DNA of 64,000 nucleotides from Coleophoma eucalyptorum (GCA_026120035.1 JALRME010000023.1:656430-720429), one strand, 5' to 3'. Counted from the stretch's first letter, positions 46,789 through 63,423 are shown. Notes: generated by a model from the letters alone, not told the origin. A program made the numbers and translations.

Positions 46789-47996
46789 GGTGCAGTTTAG
46801 AGATGTAAACACATAACATTTGTCCTGTGTTCATTGTTTATAGAGGTTTTACGCGCTTATACGCGTTCTGATCTTTGATCGCTTTGAAACGGAGCATGAA
46901 ACAGTGTGGACGGGGCAAATCTGTCGCCTAAGCTTTTTGCAGGCTTGTGGCTTTGGGCGGATTTTTGGCACATGGGAGGGTTACTCTATCAACTCTGAAA
47001 CATACAGTAGCAGGATAGGTCCTGCCTTGCTAACCTTGGGACGACTATTAATCCGATATGCTTCATATTCATTTGGTTTATTTTTCTCTATAACGTAGAT
47101 TTCCCCAAACACAGTTTGTGGAAATCATTCCTCCTGAACGGGCTGAGCGCCTAGGTTGTTATTACGTCCCGTGACACTAGGGCTAGTCGCATAAGCTGCT
47201 TCAGCGTCCGTTGAGGCTTATGTAGCTCACTCGTTGACTTTAAGTCCTTCTATTAAGCTTGCTATTGGCTAATCGCATTACTAAAGTAACAGGAGAAGCA
47301 TGTAGTTAATTCAGATCAAAGGTAGGTGAGAAATGAATGATTGAAGCTAAGCAGGAAGCCCTATCTTCTTAGAAATTTCGTGTTCTTATATTCTGACTGA
47401 ATTTTATTTGGAAAGTCTGGAACGTGAGAATAACAGACTCTCCACACTTTCCAGTAACAATAGCACGTGATATCACAGATGGGAGTCGTCACAGTTCTTC
47501 TACTTTGTATCTCTGTTATCGTTGTCAGAATTGTATAGGGGAAACCCTAAGCCTAGCTCTATGCTTACCACCTATGAATGGTTAGATATCTCTTCGATAT
47601 AACCACATTTGGCCTTGCTTCTATATGTTCGTGACACTGTTCACTCAAACTCATCCACGATAAATCGCTAGGACTGAATGCTCAGTGGCTGGATCCCAAT
47701 AGGCAGCTTCGCTTGCCGAGTCCCCCGCGTTAGTCAACCTTTGGCTATCGAAGCCCTATATAACCAACCCCTGCGTTAGTACCTTCGAAGGACATCAGTA
47801 GTATGCTTTGTACGAGGTACATAATCTCTGGTAGAACCTAGTCTCGATCTTTGTCTTTCACGTTACTGCAAGTTATATCTAAAGAGTATAGATAGTTATA
47901 TTATAAGAGAAATCTAATCTATACGTAATATAAGTAGTATCTACAAGCTAAATGATCATGTAAAAACTCCTGAGCAATGCATTTCAAATTTTACCT
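46789..47996. other. 1.2-kb intergenic region with possible LTR relic
   Basis: No gene supported. The stretch from about 47158 (TGTTATTACGTCCCGTGACA) to about 47900 has a TATA-like CCCTATATAACC near 47756 and repeat-like texture. A degraded solo LTR is a reasonable but unproven reading. Confidence 0.35.
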
Positions 47997-51319
<3,323 letters not shown>

Positions 51320-54300
51320 CTACGCTACAGATTGTCCCAAGCACATCTTGTAATATAAACCTCTCATTTCTAGTAGTTTCGAATGAGTGCCATCCTCAAC
51401 CACCTTCCCCCTGGAGAAGACGAAGATCACATCTGCATTCTTGACGGTAAAGAGGCGATGTGCGACTGCAATCTTAATCATATTTGGCGACAATTTCTGC
51501 AATGCCTCTTGAACAAGTTGCTCCGAGTCGCTGTCGAGCGCCGAGGTGGCCTCATCCAAAAGTAGGATTTTTGGATTTCGTATCAATGCACGTGCTAGGG
51601 CAATCCGTTGCCGCTGGCCACCAGAAAGCTGCATTCCCCTGGAACCACAAAGCGTATTGTACCCCTCAGGAAGAGACGAGATAAACTCGAAGGCGTTGGC
51701 TTTTTTACATGCATCTTCAATTTGTTGATTGGTTGTTTCGGTCTCGAGGCCAAGAGCGACATTTTCTTTGATGCTACCGTGGTAGAGAGTATGGGTTCTT
51801 GCTGAACAAGCGAGATAGTGTTGCGGTATTTGTATGGATCAAGAGTCGAGATGTCACGACCGTCATAGCTGATCGTGCCGGAATTCGGGTCATAAAATCG
51901 TTCTAGGAGCAATATCATTGTAGTTTTGCCGCATCCTGAAGATCCAACAAACCCTACGAATTGACCAGGTAGTATCTTCAGGTAGTTAGGATGGAATATT
52001 AAACCATTTTTGTAATATGTTACTCACTTTAATGTCTACGCCTTGAATGACTCTTGTATCCGGGCGCTGTGGATATGAAAACTCTATGCCATCTAACGCA
52101 ACGGTTACATCCCCAGTCGATTTCATTTCGTCTTGATTGTTAGAGTGCTTCTTGACTTGGGGCTCTAGGCTACGCAGCCATAGAATATAATTGGCAACGA
52201 ATTGCGCTGTCGTTATACCTTGAAATAAGTGTCAGTTATTTAAAACACCATAAGACACGTATCGCGACTACTTACTCGACGAATAACTCATTAATTGAGA
52301 AGCAGCTTCTCCAGAAAAGATGACTGCAATAAAGACAGTATAGAATTGGGTTGTGGAATATTCGCCTTCTGAAAGAAGTCGTCCTCCGTACCTTTGCTCC
52401 AGTTAGTGAGGACACATTGGACAAAATGAGCAAAGACATACCAAAATCCGACAGCCATGGCTAGGATATTGATCGATTGAGTGATAGAGAACCAGAACAT
52501 TATCCATAAGAATGACTTGACAGACTTGTGCACAATACATATCCATTCTCCCGCGATATTTCTGCAGTATATGACTCTCCAAAGTAAGGGAAGCCACAGT
52601 TCGTATCGCAGATACAGCTTCACCTGCGAGGCCTGCACTCTCCTCGAATAGTCCTACAGTCTCAGATTCAAGACTTCTGTCTAAGCGTATGCGAAGATAC
52701 CCACAGAAAACCATCGGAGGCATAGCTCCGAAGACTATAACTAGGCCTAATTTCCATCCCATAATAATGGCTAGAATACTGCTAGAGAGTATATTTACTA
52801 GGACGGTTATTATAAGAGATATATTGAAGCCGAGAAGTTCCTGGAGTTGAGTGGGCTGCGTTGACAAGCGAGATACCAGGGCGCCTGAAGTGTTCTCTGG
52901 CTTGTCAAAGAACTCAACATCTTGACGGATAATGGAATTGAAAACTTCGAGCCGGTACCGATGGGTTACGATCTATACCATCATCAACTGAGCTCAAATA
53001 AGATAATGGGTTCGGAAACGAACCTGTGAGAGAGAATTTGAGACCCAACCAAGTACATAGTATGTAAAAAAGTTTCCCAGGGCAATAACCATGAACATCA
53101 ATGAATAAAAATTCCCTTTAGAAGTTACATCACTGCCTTGGACCTGGAAAACTTGCATCACTTGAGAGAATATAACGGCTAGAGCAGGAAAAGTAAGTCC
53201 TAGCCATGACACATATGTTAGCCGTCTGCACTTGAGCTCAGGAGTAAAAAGCTTACCCCCAATGACGGAACATATCAGCAGGAGGAAGTAATAAGCTTTG
53301 TTTGTATCCTGTTCCTTATAAAGTATAAGCAGACATCTGAGAAGGCTGTAGGTCAGGCCGCTTTCATGGGGCTCTGCCACCGCTTTGTGAGTAATAGATG
53401 ATCTATCGGTTGTTTCTTTCTTCGTTGAAGACAGTATAGGGTCCTTTTCGCTTTGAATAATTTCAAATTTCTCATTTTCATTTCCTTCTTGCTCATGCCC
53501 AAGATCTTGTGCCATCACTAGTCGAAAATAGGCGCCATTCGCTGATAACAACTCTTCGTGTGTGCCTTGTTCAACTATCTGCCCCTTACTTACCACCACA
53601 ATATTATCAGCTTTCATAACAGTCGAAAGTTTATGGGCAATAACAAGAGTGGTCCTGTTCTTCGCTGCTTCATCAAGGGCTCCTTGAACTATTCTCTCAG
53701 CAGTGGGATCTAGAGCGCTTGTAGCTTCGTCGAGGAGCAGGACCTTGGGGTTGGATATGATACTGCGAGCTATAGCAATACGCTGTTTCTGCCCTCCAGA
53801 TAACATGGCTGTACGTTCACCAATCCATGTGTGATAACCCTATATAAAATATGTTAGTATAGAATCTATAATCAGCCCTGGCAATGCCAACCTGTGGAAG
53901 TTGCTCAATGAAGTCGCTTGCATTTGCCATCATGCAAGCTTTCTTCACAAGCTCCATTTGCTGATCTTCAGACAGATTTTCTTGGTGGGTCCCCAGCAGT
54001 CCATCGGTAACATTTTCAAAAATTGTACCATTCATTAGAACAGGTTCCTTGATTATACTCAGCTTCCACTATCCACAATCATTACACCAGACCGTGGCAT
54101 ACCTGCTGAACGAGTCTAAATTGAGAGCGGAGCCATTTAATATTCAGCTCACTTATGTCAAGACCGTCAAGGTAAATACCTCCAGCGGACGGCTGGTACC
54201 ATCTCTCCAGAAGGCCAATGACGCTACTTTTACCGGAACCGCCGGCTCCAACTATAGCAGTGGTTTTATTGGCAGGAAATAACAGGTTCATTCCATCCAA

Positions 54301-55736
54301 GACTAGAGCACTGGGCCTAGATGGGTAAGAGAACTATACGTTGCGAAGTTCGAGGCTAACGTTTATGCTGGCAGGTGTTTGGCCTGCCGTGGACAACGGG
54401 TCCATATTCAAAGGTTTATCGAGGATAGAAAATAGCTCTCCAGCGGCTGAAGCTGCTTTTGAGAATGAGAATATGTAAGGACTCAATTGGGTGAGTGCTG
54501 TTGATGCTACAGTGACGGTGAACATGACGCTGCATGCCAATGATATTAGTCATATGAGAATCTATATTAGACATGATATGGTAAAAAAGTTCAGAACTCA
54601 CGTCACAATGTCACCTGGCTCTTTTATTTCACCGCTAGCATACATTCGAATACCCTGCCAGAATGCTAGCCCATAGCCAGCAAAGATGCACAAATATTCG
54701 GTAGAATATAAGAAACCATAGTTTGGAGACTTCTTCATCCCTTCTTTTCGTGCTGCTTATAAGATAGAGTCATACTTCTGCGAGAATCTAGGATTCAACC
54801 AGAATGAGTGGACGGTGCGGATAGTAGAAAAGACTTCCTCGGCCATGGCGCCCGCCTTAGTGTAATGACGCACGGCTCGTCCTTCTTGCCTTTCATCGAT
54901 TGCCATTCCTATGCCAATAATCCCATAAATTGCTGGTACAATGCACATCATTATAAGAGTAAGTTTCCACTGAACGATAAAGGCCACAACGAATGCGGCA
55001 ACAAATGTTGACATAGCTTCCATGGAAAGAGCTAGTTTTTCAGCAATTCCTTGGTTGATGAGATTGCCGTTTGTTGTAACCTGGATAGAGATAGCGCCAT
55101 TGCCCAAGGAGTTAAAAAGGGCAATATCTTGTCGAAGCATCCTCTCGAAAAATGCTATGCGTAAACTTTTGGTTGTCCTTATTGCGGAAATGGAAATAGA
55201 TACCTATAAACAGGGAAATAGGTTAAATATTTATGATTAAAGGACTATAAAAACATAATAGGGAATAACTACGGTAAAGATATAGGTGAGAATAAATTTT
55301 GCTACATAAAGATAGACAAAGAATAGTCTATGAGTAGGTTAGTGCATATGAAATCGGTTTCGGAATTTGCAAACCATAAGAGCTCACGTATATTTGTTGA
55401 CTTTAGACCTAAAGTCTTCGGGGCTCAATTGCCCAGTCATGAAGTCATTAAAGGCTGTAACGAAGTGGCCAAATAACAAATCCATCAGCGGGAGGATACT
55501 TCCTCCACCTATCGTGGTAATCAAGGCGACACCGTTCAAGGACCAACTGAGCTTATCAACATAGGAGAAAATCCTCTGCAAGATTTCATGTAGTTAGTAA
55601 CAGAAGAGCTTCGATATATGAAAACATAAGCAAGTCTAAATAGTTCGGAAGTTCTTACTATATAATTGAACATGCCCCCATTATATTGATCATCATCATG
55701 GCTTTGCGGTAATGGTGACTCGTAAGTTCCAGACAT
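51320..55736 (-). pseudogene. ABCB multidrug transporter, disrupted paralogue
   Basis: The same TMD-NBD-TMD-NBD architecture and intron pattern as the transporter at 35913..40220, with all ATP-site motifs recognisable (NBD1 Walker [21 protein letters not shown]2 [17 protein letters not shown]). Four lesions were seen: an in-frame TAA at 54757..54759 in TMD1, an in-frame TAG at 54334..54336 just before NBD1, a frameshift near 52530-52545 in TMD2, and a frameshift (an apparent extra CT dinucleotide) near 51785-51792 after the NBD2 Q-loop. Flanking frames resume with good similarity each time. The two copies differ at many positions, so this is an old duplicate that later decayed. Confidence 0.87.
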
Positions 55737-56111
55737 TATACGTATAGAAACTAGAAGACAAAGAAACAAAACACGGGTACCACCAATGCAAGATGCATAA
55801 TTTTTTTCTGATCTCGGACTGGAAAGCTTTCCATCTTTATAAAATTTCCTCTGTCTTTTAAACAAACAAATATATTATTTTCGGACTCCGCGGATTTCTG
55901 ACTAAGTAGCGTTAAGAGAACTGTTTGCCGTGACAATTCCGGATCAACAATGATCCACCATCGTTACGGAACTACGGAACCTGCGGACACCGGAGCGGTA
56001 AACGACATCGAAACTCAGGGCAAGGAACATACAACAGTTTTTCCTTCAAAGCTGTACCAGAAAGAACATAAGAAAGCAGACTAATTGTAGATTACTACTT
56101 GGCCTGCAAAT
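55737..56111. promoter_or_regulatory. Divergent promoter, module 2
   Basis: A 375-bp region between the broken transporter and broken regulator, one third the length of its module 1 counterpart. It contains the CGG inverted repeat and a cluster of further CGG triplets at about 55967-55998 (ACGGAACTACGGAACC, TGCGGACACCGGAGCGG). Confidence 0.5.
55882..55890. promoter_or_regulatory. CGGACTCCG inverted repeat (CGG-N3-CCG)
   Basis: Partner of the element at 40366..40374; 146 bp upstream of the ATG at 55736. The immediate flanks are also alike (TTT before, C after) while the rest of the promoter is not. Confidence 0.55.
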
Positions 56112-58729
56112 ATGCAGACTTTACCCAGAGTAGTATGCTTCAGCCACCCTGCTATCCATAAGACTCTTCCGCTAAGCTTATTTACCTCGTCTACTAGTGC
56201 GAGAACTGTCGAGCCAGAAAGGTAAGTATTTTGTTCTGGGGTAAACATGTAATACACCTTGTTTATATTGATTGAAATATTAGATTCGGTGCGATAAATG
56301 ATCACCTTGCAGCAATTGCCAGTCAGCCGAAACCGCATGCCAGCCGGTTACTAACAAGAAACCGCCTCCCCGACAACGCATTTTGATATCCACACAATAG
56401 TATCTCTTGCCTGTCTAACAAACCCCATTCATTGGTGCTGATGTTTATTATAGTGAGAGAAAGATTGATCGCATAGATGAGCGACTATTGGGGATTGAGC
56501 GAGCCCTGCGTGCTCTTACACATCAAACCACTATAGAGCCTGCGCCCACAAGAGATTTGAGTCCAGTCCAAGACCAAGTCCAGCATGGCATTTCTTTCAC
56601 TCCTCCAGACATGAAGTCTGGTATCACTGCGTTGAATGATATTGCTGTCTTTGAAGGCGAATCATCTTTCGATGCTCACTCGACACTGGCTCGCCACCTG
56701 GTTCAAGAGACAATGGAGAGCAATGCTCATATTGGCCACAACCCAGAAGTGGTGACCGTACTTAACAATTTACAAAACATTATGAAGAAAAGAAGTTTAC
56801 TGCCTAATCCTCACAAGTTCCCTATCCAAAAGTCGGTTAGATATTCTAAACAACCAGCTATGAAATTACCACCGATGGATGCAGTCTTGTCACTCTTACG
56901 ACGAGCTAAAGGTAAAAGGAACATTATTTTCCCCGAGACCTCTGACATTACAAAAATAAGAGCGTCCGCCTTGCACGTTCCTGGATTTTCCATTCCTGAA
57001 CCTGCCAGCCTTCACGGACATGTGCAGAATGGTATACTTCTGCACAGATGAGTACCCAGATAGCATATTTACCATCGTCAATGCGGGACTTTATTACTTA
57101 TTCCAGGAAGAAATCTACTTCTATGAAGATGCTGATAATAATTTTGCTATGTCAAAAGACGAGTCTAAAGAGTGTTTATCTCTGTGTCAGTCAAATTTTG
57201 AAAAAGCTCTGGCAAATCTGGAGCTGCTAATGGCACCCACCCATGAAAACATACAGGTTCTTCATTTAGGGGCATGTTCTCTCCACAACCACCAATCAAA
57301 GGATTGACAGGCACGTCGAAATCACATGCTAATATCAGCAGGCTGTGTATGCAATTGATCTGGGGAGAGCATCACTGTCCTTCACGCTCGTCTCAACGGC
57401 TGGAAGACTATGTCAAGCATTGGGATATCATTGCGCATCCACTATCAAGAAATACGATATTTTGGATGCCAATCGCGGAACAACTTTATTTTGGTTTACC
57501 TACATCCTCGCCAAGGGACTATCCCTCCGACTCGGTCGATCCTCTACAATTCAAGACTATGACATCTCCAACGACCTGCCGAAGCCATCTTCAGACTCGC
57601 GGATGGGTACCTGTGACTTGGTGCGACGGTCAAGGATCTCGTTTGCCAGGATCCAGGGTCTAATCTACGAACAGTTCTATTCTCCACGCGGCCTATCTAC
57701 AAGTGCAGTACAACGGACGGATAATGCCAAATTTCTGATTGAAAATCTAAATAGCCTTCTCCAGGAGAGTTCCAAGGTACCTTCCATCTCAGCCATGCTC
57801 CCATAGAAGCCTTTCCCTTCGCAGTCCTTAGGGTACATTTCCTGCGTTTTAACTTACTTCTTGAAAAGTTTTCCGTCGCCGGCGCCCTGTATCCAGAATA
57901 CCTACAGATGTTAATCCGGTGCAACAAGCTTGTCGTTAACTGTCTACTAACTCTAGTCTATCGAGCTGTTCCGCTCAACTCAACCGACGAGGTCACTCGC
58001 TTCAATGGACCTTGTTTGGAAGCCGCACGTTCCGCCTTGCAAATCCACCAGGAAGTTGCCGCTGAGGTTGGCGCTACTGATGCTGACGGCCACAGTAATA
58101 ATACTTGGCACGGATATATCAATTGGTATGACAAGAGAAATCCCCTCTTGTATCAGTTTCATCCATAATGATCCGTAACTGACGGGGACGCGAATTTGTC
58201 GTCTTGTTCTAGGGTGGTGCTCTACTGTCCTTTCACTCCATTTATGGTGGTCTTCGGTCATGCTCTCACCTCCTCAGATCTCGGTGAAGTCAACCGTCTC
58301 GAAGAATTCGTCAATAGCATCCGTTCTGCGAGGCATAGCACGGAAGCAGCTGATCGATTTTATCGTCTCTGCTATGTCTTCCTTCGAGTAGTAAAGTTGT
58401 ATATCAATATGAAATTGAGTGGACAACCAGAAGGAAAGCTTGTGAATAATGCCACAGCCAGTGGGGATAGAGATAGGGACAGTGGAGATTATGCTAATAG
58501 CTCTGTGTTCACGATGGGCACAGCTGATGCATTTGAACCCTACTTAAATGCGCTCGGATTCTTGTCAGCTGCCAATGCTTCCGCGTCGGGAGGTTCGAGT
58601 CTACTGGACGGATCGGTGACTGACCAGGCGACTGCTGGCCCCATGGAAGCTTCAATACAAGATGGCTGGTTTGATACGAATCAGGACATATTTGGACTGT
58701 TGGAAGCAGACTTTTTAGATTTAGAGTAG
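56112..58729 (+). pseudogene. Zn2Cys6 transcription factor with a stop in its zinc cluster (module 2)
   Basis: Paralogue of the regulator at 41383..43801 with matching exon plan: 56112..56129, 56198..56221, 56284..56399, 56454..56911, 56961..57271, 57342..57776, 57869..58125, 58213..58729. The second exon reads C-E-N-C-R-A-R-K. The third reads I-R-C-D-K, then TGA at 56299..56301, then S-P-C-S-N-C and a final Cys, so the stop sits between the third and fourth cysteines where a CGA Arg codon would fit. The rest of the frame is intact, with F-C-T-D-E-Y and L-C-Q-A-L-G-Y-H. The fifth intron begins GC rather than GT. Exon 1 is the least certain. A shorter protein from a downstream ATG would lack DNA-binding capacity. 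Confidence 0.78.
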
Positions 58730-59230
58730 CCGAAAAGTTGGGTTTAACCTTGCAGTCACCTATTTCCTCAGTAGGATCAGCGAAGAGCAGCCTAAACAGT
58801 TCATCAAAGGGATAAAAGATCCGCGTTACAGTTGATCTAGCTTCTCAGGTCAAATCTCTACCAATTTTACTATCAATTTCCCCTTTTCTTACTATATGGT
58901 GTACTTGACGCTATAACCGCCGCTACTCTGAATCGTTAAAACCCTTTAATAAACACTATATAGTGTATATATAGAGGCTCAAACCAACAACCCTAACCCA
59001 AGGCTAGGATATAGTGTATATTTTATATATCTACTACTAGGTTAGCTATATTTCTATATATATACTTCTAAGCCTTATTTCATTAAGAAATAAGATAAGC
59101 TCTAAAAAGTAAACAATACTAGTTATTATTTTCCTATTATCAGAGGATAAGACTTGTGCTGGTAGTAACAATGTAAAACGTAGATGTTATGACATATATC
59201 GGTGTTATATTGGACTAAAGGTAGGTACTG

Positions 59231-59315
59231 AAACATTGGGTGCTGACAAAGTGGAGGTACTGAGAGATTGGGGACACTGACAGATTGGGGACACTGACAG
59301 ATTGGTAGGAATCTG
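59231..59315 (+). repeat. 17-bp minisatellite, about five copies
   Basis: The tandem unit AGATTGGGGACACTGAC is exact at 59265..59281 and 59282..59298, with diverged copies at 59231..59247, 59248..59264 and 59299..59315. Confidence 0.8.
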
Positions 59316-60571
59316 ATTGAAGAAACCACCAGTACCGCCGTTCGTCGTGTCACATAAAGATGCATCCAAAGCTTAACCACCGTTGGTCAATAACCCGAAA
59401 TATAGAAAGTTTGCGTACGATCCTGAATAAATGGAAGCCACGAGGAAAGAGAATTAGTCAAAGTTTAAGGAGATTCTTGACAGGTACGATTTCAACTATA
59501 CTTCAAAGCGGCTACCATCTCATGCATGAATAGCAAGGGGACTTTCGCCCTTATACCAGCTTTGAATCTTTTGCTTAGCGCTTAGGATTGTAAGCTTGAT
59601 GTTGCAAGGTGTCAAATTGAGCTACAGAGAACCTACTGTTACTAATTGTCAGCATTTTCATTGTTTCAAAAAGAATCCCATTCATACACCTCCGGGACGC
59701 GGCCATGTCCGAAGTGGCAGTTGGCCTGAAAGCTGGACTGGAAGCGGCAAGAAAGTTGTGAGATGGGCTGATTACACCCTTGCCTAAACCTTAACGCCCT
59801 CAGTATATCGTAGCAGCAATCAATTCGAGGCATTTCTTTCAGACTATGACGCTGTAATAGCAGCCAATGGCCGCATCCCCAAATAGTCTGACTTTTTAAA
59901 AATGGCGAGCACGGTCAGAAACGCCAAAGCGACACGTCCCCTATATATTGAGATGATGTTTAGACTACACGTCTACTGTGGAACAACTTTCCTCCTCATC
60001 CACTTTAGTCAGTCATCTATCAAAAGAGTGATATTTATAACTCAGACTAACAGGTTCCTTTTCCAAAGAGACAATCTCTGAAATCTCTGTGATGGATCAA
60101 GCTTGCATTCCTTTCAAGAAGGAGGACAGCATCGTGCATGCTCAGAATGATGAAGCACCTCTATCCTGCCATTGATCAAACCTGTGTCTTTACAGGATAG
60201 AGGTGTTTGGGAGTACAATAACCTTATATTGACTGAATCCCATGGGTCTCGTACGAAGGACACAAAAAATATAAGAAGGAAAAGAGAAGAAAGAATCCAA
60301 GCTCCATATCAACTTCCCTTTATATGCTTCCTGAGTCCGAAACCCCTCCGACTCCGCTCATACTCGCTTACGCATGCTGTCTTGGGTCACATGACATATA
60401 TCTGGATTCCCAATTGTCTATTCTGAGCAGGTCAGGTTCTTACATATCCTGTCATTGATGAAACCTGTGTCTTTACAATTACGACGATATATAAACTTAG
60501 TTTCGATACCCACCCCTAATAATACTATTATTATTCGTCGTAATGACTCTAAAGAATAACTTCTAAGCTAG

Positions 60572-60960
60572 CGTAATACCAAAATTCTAGTAGAGTATAT
60601 CGTATCAAAGGAGGAGGCTATAGCTAAACTAGAAATACTAAATCGATAGTATTTCCTTGTTGGACTCCGTCCAGACGATAATATAATTATAATAATTAAT
60701 GTATACGAATCATCTTCCTAGATATATCTGTTAATAGTGCTACTTTTATCTAGGTATACACTAAGGTCCGAAGGGACTTTAAAAACTAGAAGCTTGCGGT
60801 TATAAAGAACTATACCGAGTTTATAGTATAGTTTATAACGGAACAACCTCGTAATACTCGTACCTTTAAGGACCTTCGCTAGGTTCTCAAGAGCAAGTTC
60901 TAAGATTATTGGTTGCCTATTATCTTCAAATGTAGTATTAGACTTCTAGGAAATTAGCCC
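60572..60960 (+). mobile_element. RIP-degraded retroelement coding remnant
   Basis: From 60572 one plus frame reads about 45 codons of protein-like sequence (K-I-L-V-E-Y-I-V-S-K-E-E-A, F-L-V-G-L-R-P-D-D-N) with one TAG at 60647. From 60766 another frame continues (V-R-R-D-F-K-N, K-L-A-V-I-K-N-Y-T-E-F-I-V, D-Y-W-L-P-I-I-F-K) broken by TAG/TAA codons explicable as C-to-T changes. The texture suggests gag or pol of an LTR element; the family was not identified. Confidence 0.5.
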
Positions 60961-61330
60961 GTTAGGCTTTAAGTTTCTTAAGTATATGTATATACTTACC
61001 CCTATATTCTAGTCTAGTGAAGGCTTATATAGATACTTATAGACTCGGTTAATTAACTGCTTACTTATGCCTATCTTACTAGTATGTTGGACTAGACCGA
61101 GGACGATAGTATTACCCTCACTCTACAAAAATATACTCGTTAATATTTCCTAGTTTTTTATAATGTCCTTTAAAAAACTAAGATTAAGGGTCAAGGTAGA
61201 GTCTTGCTCGTATTTACGTTAACCTAAATATCGATTCTGATGGTCATATTAGCGACGGCTCTTCTCTGATATAGAGTAGGCTTCCTTAGGTTATTCTGTA
61301 CTACGAAGGATAGCCTTTATAGTCTGCTAT

Positions 61331-61384
61331 TACTCTTAGTACTACTTTTGGTATATTTACTCTTAGTGCTACTTTTGGTATATA
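61331..61384 (+). repeat. 27-bp tandem duplication
   Basis: Two copies, 61331..61357 and 61358..61384, of a unit beginning TACTCTTAGT and containing CTACTTTTGGTATAT, differing at two positions. Confidence 0.75.
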
Positions 61385-63179
61385 TACCTACTTATTTGTT
61401 ATATAGTATCTATCTATTATATAACTTTCTATATTTGCTAGCTAGTAAAAACTTCTTTGATATTATATAGCTTTCCTTATTTGCTTTCTTTAGAGTCGGC
61501 TTAATATATTATTAGTTTTAATTGCTTTATGATACCTAGAGTTGGGCGGACAAGATGTTACAATAATTAGAAATAGAGTAGGTAGTATAAATTATCTACC
61601 TAATTGAATCAAAGTTTTATATTATATTGGTTCTAAGTTTGTAACTATACCTTATCAACCTTTATAACTATAAAAAAATTTTCCCTTTTGTATAATTATT
61701 TATTAAGTTTAAACAAATTTCCTTAACTCTAGATAAAACCTTTCAATTTTAGACAAATTCTAGATAAGCTTAGCTATAGCTAGATTGGAACTTGCTTAGA
61801 TCTGCTAGCCTTAGGTACTTCAAGCTAAACGCTAGCTAGAGTCAAGTTATTATAGATAAGCAGATAAGTACCTAGTAAATCTATGTACCTATGTATAAGC
61901 TGATAGTAGTACTATGTATATATATTTCGAAGGATAAGGGTTTGCTAGGTTTTCCGAAGTTGGTTAGACCTAACTAAATAAAACTTGAAATTAAATAGTA
62001 TAAATACAATTTAATCTTAGTTTAAGTAGTGCTAACAATACCTAACCAGGATTGTTTAATTTTTAGAGCTTGCCTTATTTCTTAAGGAAATAAGGTCTAT
62101 ATATATAAGTAGGACTTACGCTAGTAAATTAATATAAAACATACGACATAACCTAGTCCAAGTTTAAGTTTATCAGTTCAAACATAAGAACATAGCATGA
62201 GTCTAAGCTTAGGTTTATTAGCTAAAACATAAATGTAAAGCGTAGTCTATTTAAGCTTAGGTTTACGTAGAACGTACTATAAAACAAAGCGTAGAAGTCG
62301 ACTTATGTTACCTTTAAAGGATATTCCAAGTCTGTTTTTACTATCTAAAGTATATAGATTATAGTACTATTCTATAAGGTATCTAACACTTAGCTCCTCG
62401 ACATAAATTTAGTGTACTATTAAATCCTATATACTATAGCACTAATATAATGTATGTACATAAGTATATAGGTACTACAACTCTATACATACCTCAACCC
62501 GAGTTAAGTATAGATTAAATTCGGCTTCAACCTAGTTCAACCTATAATTAAGCTCCGATTTAAGCCGAGCTCAATTTCCGGCCGAGGTGGCCTATCTTAT
62601 GTTAAGGTCAGAAATAAGATCAGGCTTGACTCTTGATAAGCCTCCTCCTAATCAGGTGTTCTACTTATTCCCAACCACCTTATAGAATAACACACATACA
62701 CAAGTATATACACACTTGTAATCCTCTTTTAAAGTAATAAGAATAATAATTAAAAACTTACCTCTCTTACTTTTACCATTTCGACATATTAAGGGCCGAT
62801 TTGAGCCAAACGTCGGCTTAGAGCCGACTTAGATCAGATTTAAACCTAGAATAAATCCAATTTTAATAAAATCATAGAATATATTTATAAAATATTGATT
62901 AATTATAAGTTATATAATAATTATCTATTATATAAGCGGTATTTTATATATTGTTTTTTTAATCGTCTAGAAAAATAGTTATTTATTTAGTACCGTTATT
63001 ATATCAAAAGATAAAGAAGGTTTGAAATTAAGGTTTGATATTTAACTATAAATCTAAGGTTAAATTTAGCCTAGGATAATTAGTATACATATCTTAAGCT
63101 AAGTAGTTATACGCCTTAGACTAATCAGTAAGCCTTAAGCTAGTTAGTAGGCCGTAAATTAGTCAACAAGCATTATAGG

Positions 63180-63360
63180 CTGCGCACCAAAACCAGAAAA
63201 GCCAGACCACCCATAAAACCAGACCAAACCAGTGGGTGGTTTTTCAAAATTTCCAACCCAGAAACCAGACCACTGGTTAACCATTGGGACAAAAAACCAG
63301 TGGCCTTGGACCAGTGGTTCAGGCAGAACCCACTGGTTTCGTAACCAGCCCATATAACCA
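63180..63360. repeat. ACCAG/CTGGT-rich island
   Basis: About 180 bp dense in ACCAG, CCAGACC and CCACTGG words in both orientations, with GC content and CA/TG content well above the surrounding AT-rich DNA. It opens overlapping minus-strand frames rich in W and G (63159..63353, 63173..63361), which follow from the word bias rather than a gene. Confidence 0.6.
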
Positions 63361-63423
63361 CTATGTAATTTTATATTATAGAGGGGGAGAGGTCCCTAAA
63401 AAGAGAGAGGGATACTTATCCTT

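Noticed and set aside
46904..47098. 64-codon plus-strand frame between the SET/MYND and OYE genes
   Set aside because: Short, no motif, inside probable repeat sequence.
54334..54336. TAG in the second transporter as a stop corrected by A-to-I RNA editing, as described in some Sordariomycetes
   Set aside because: A second stop is TAA and two frameshifts are present, which editing could not repair.
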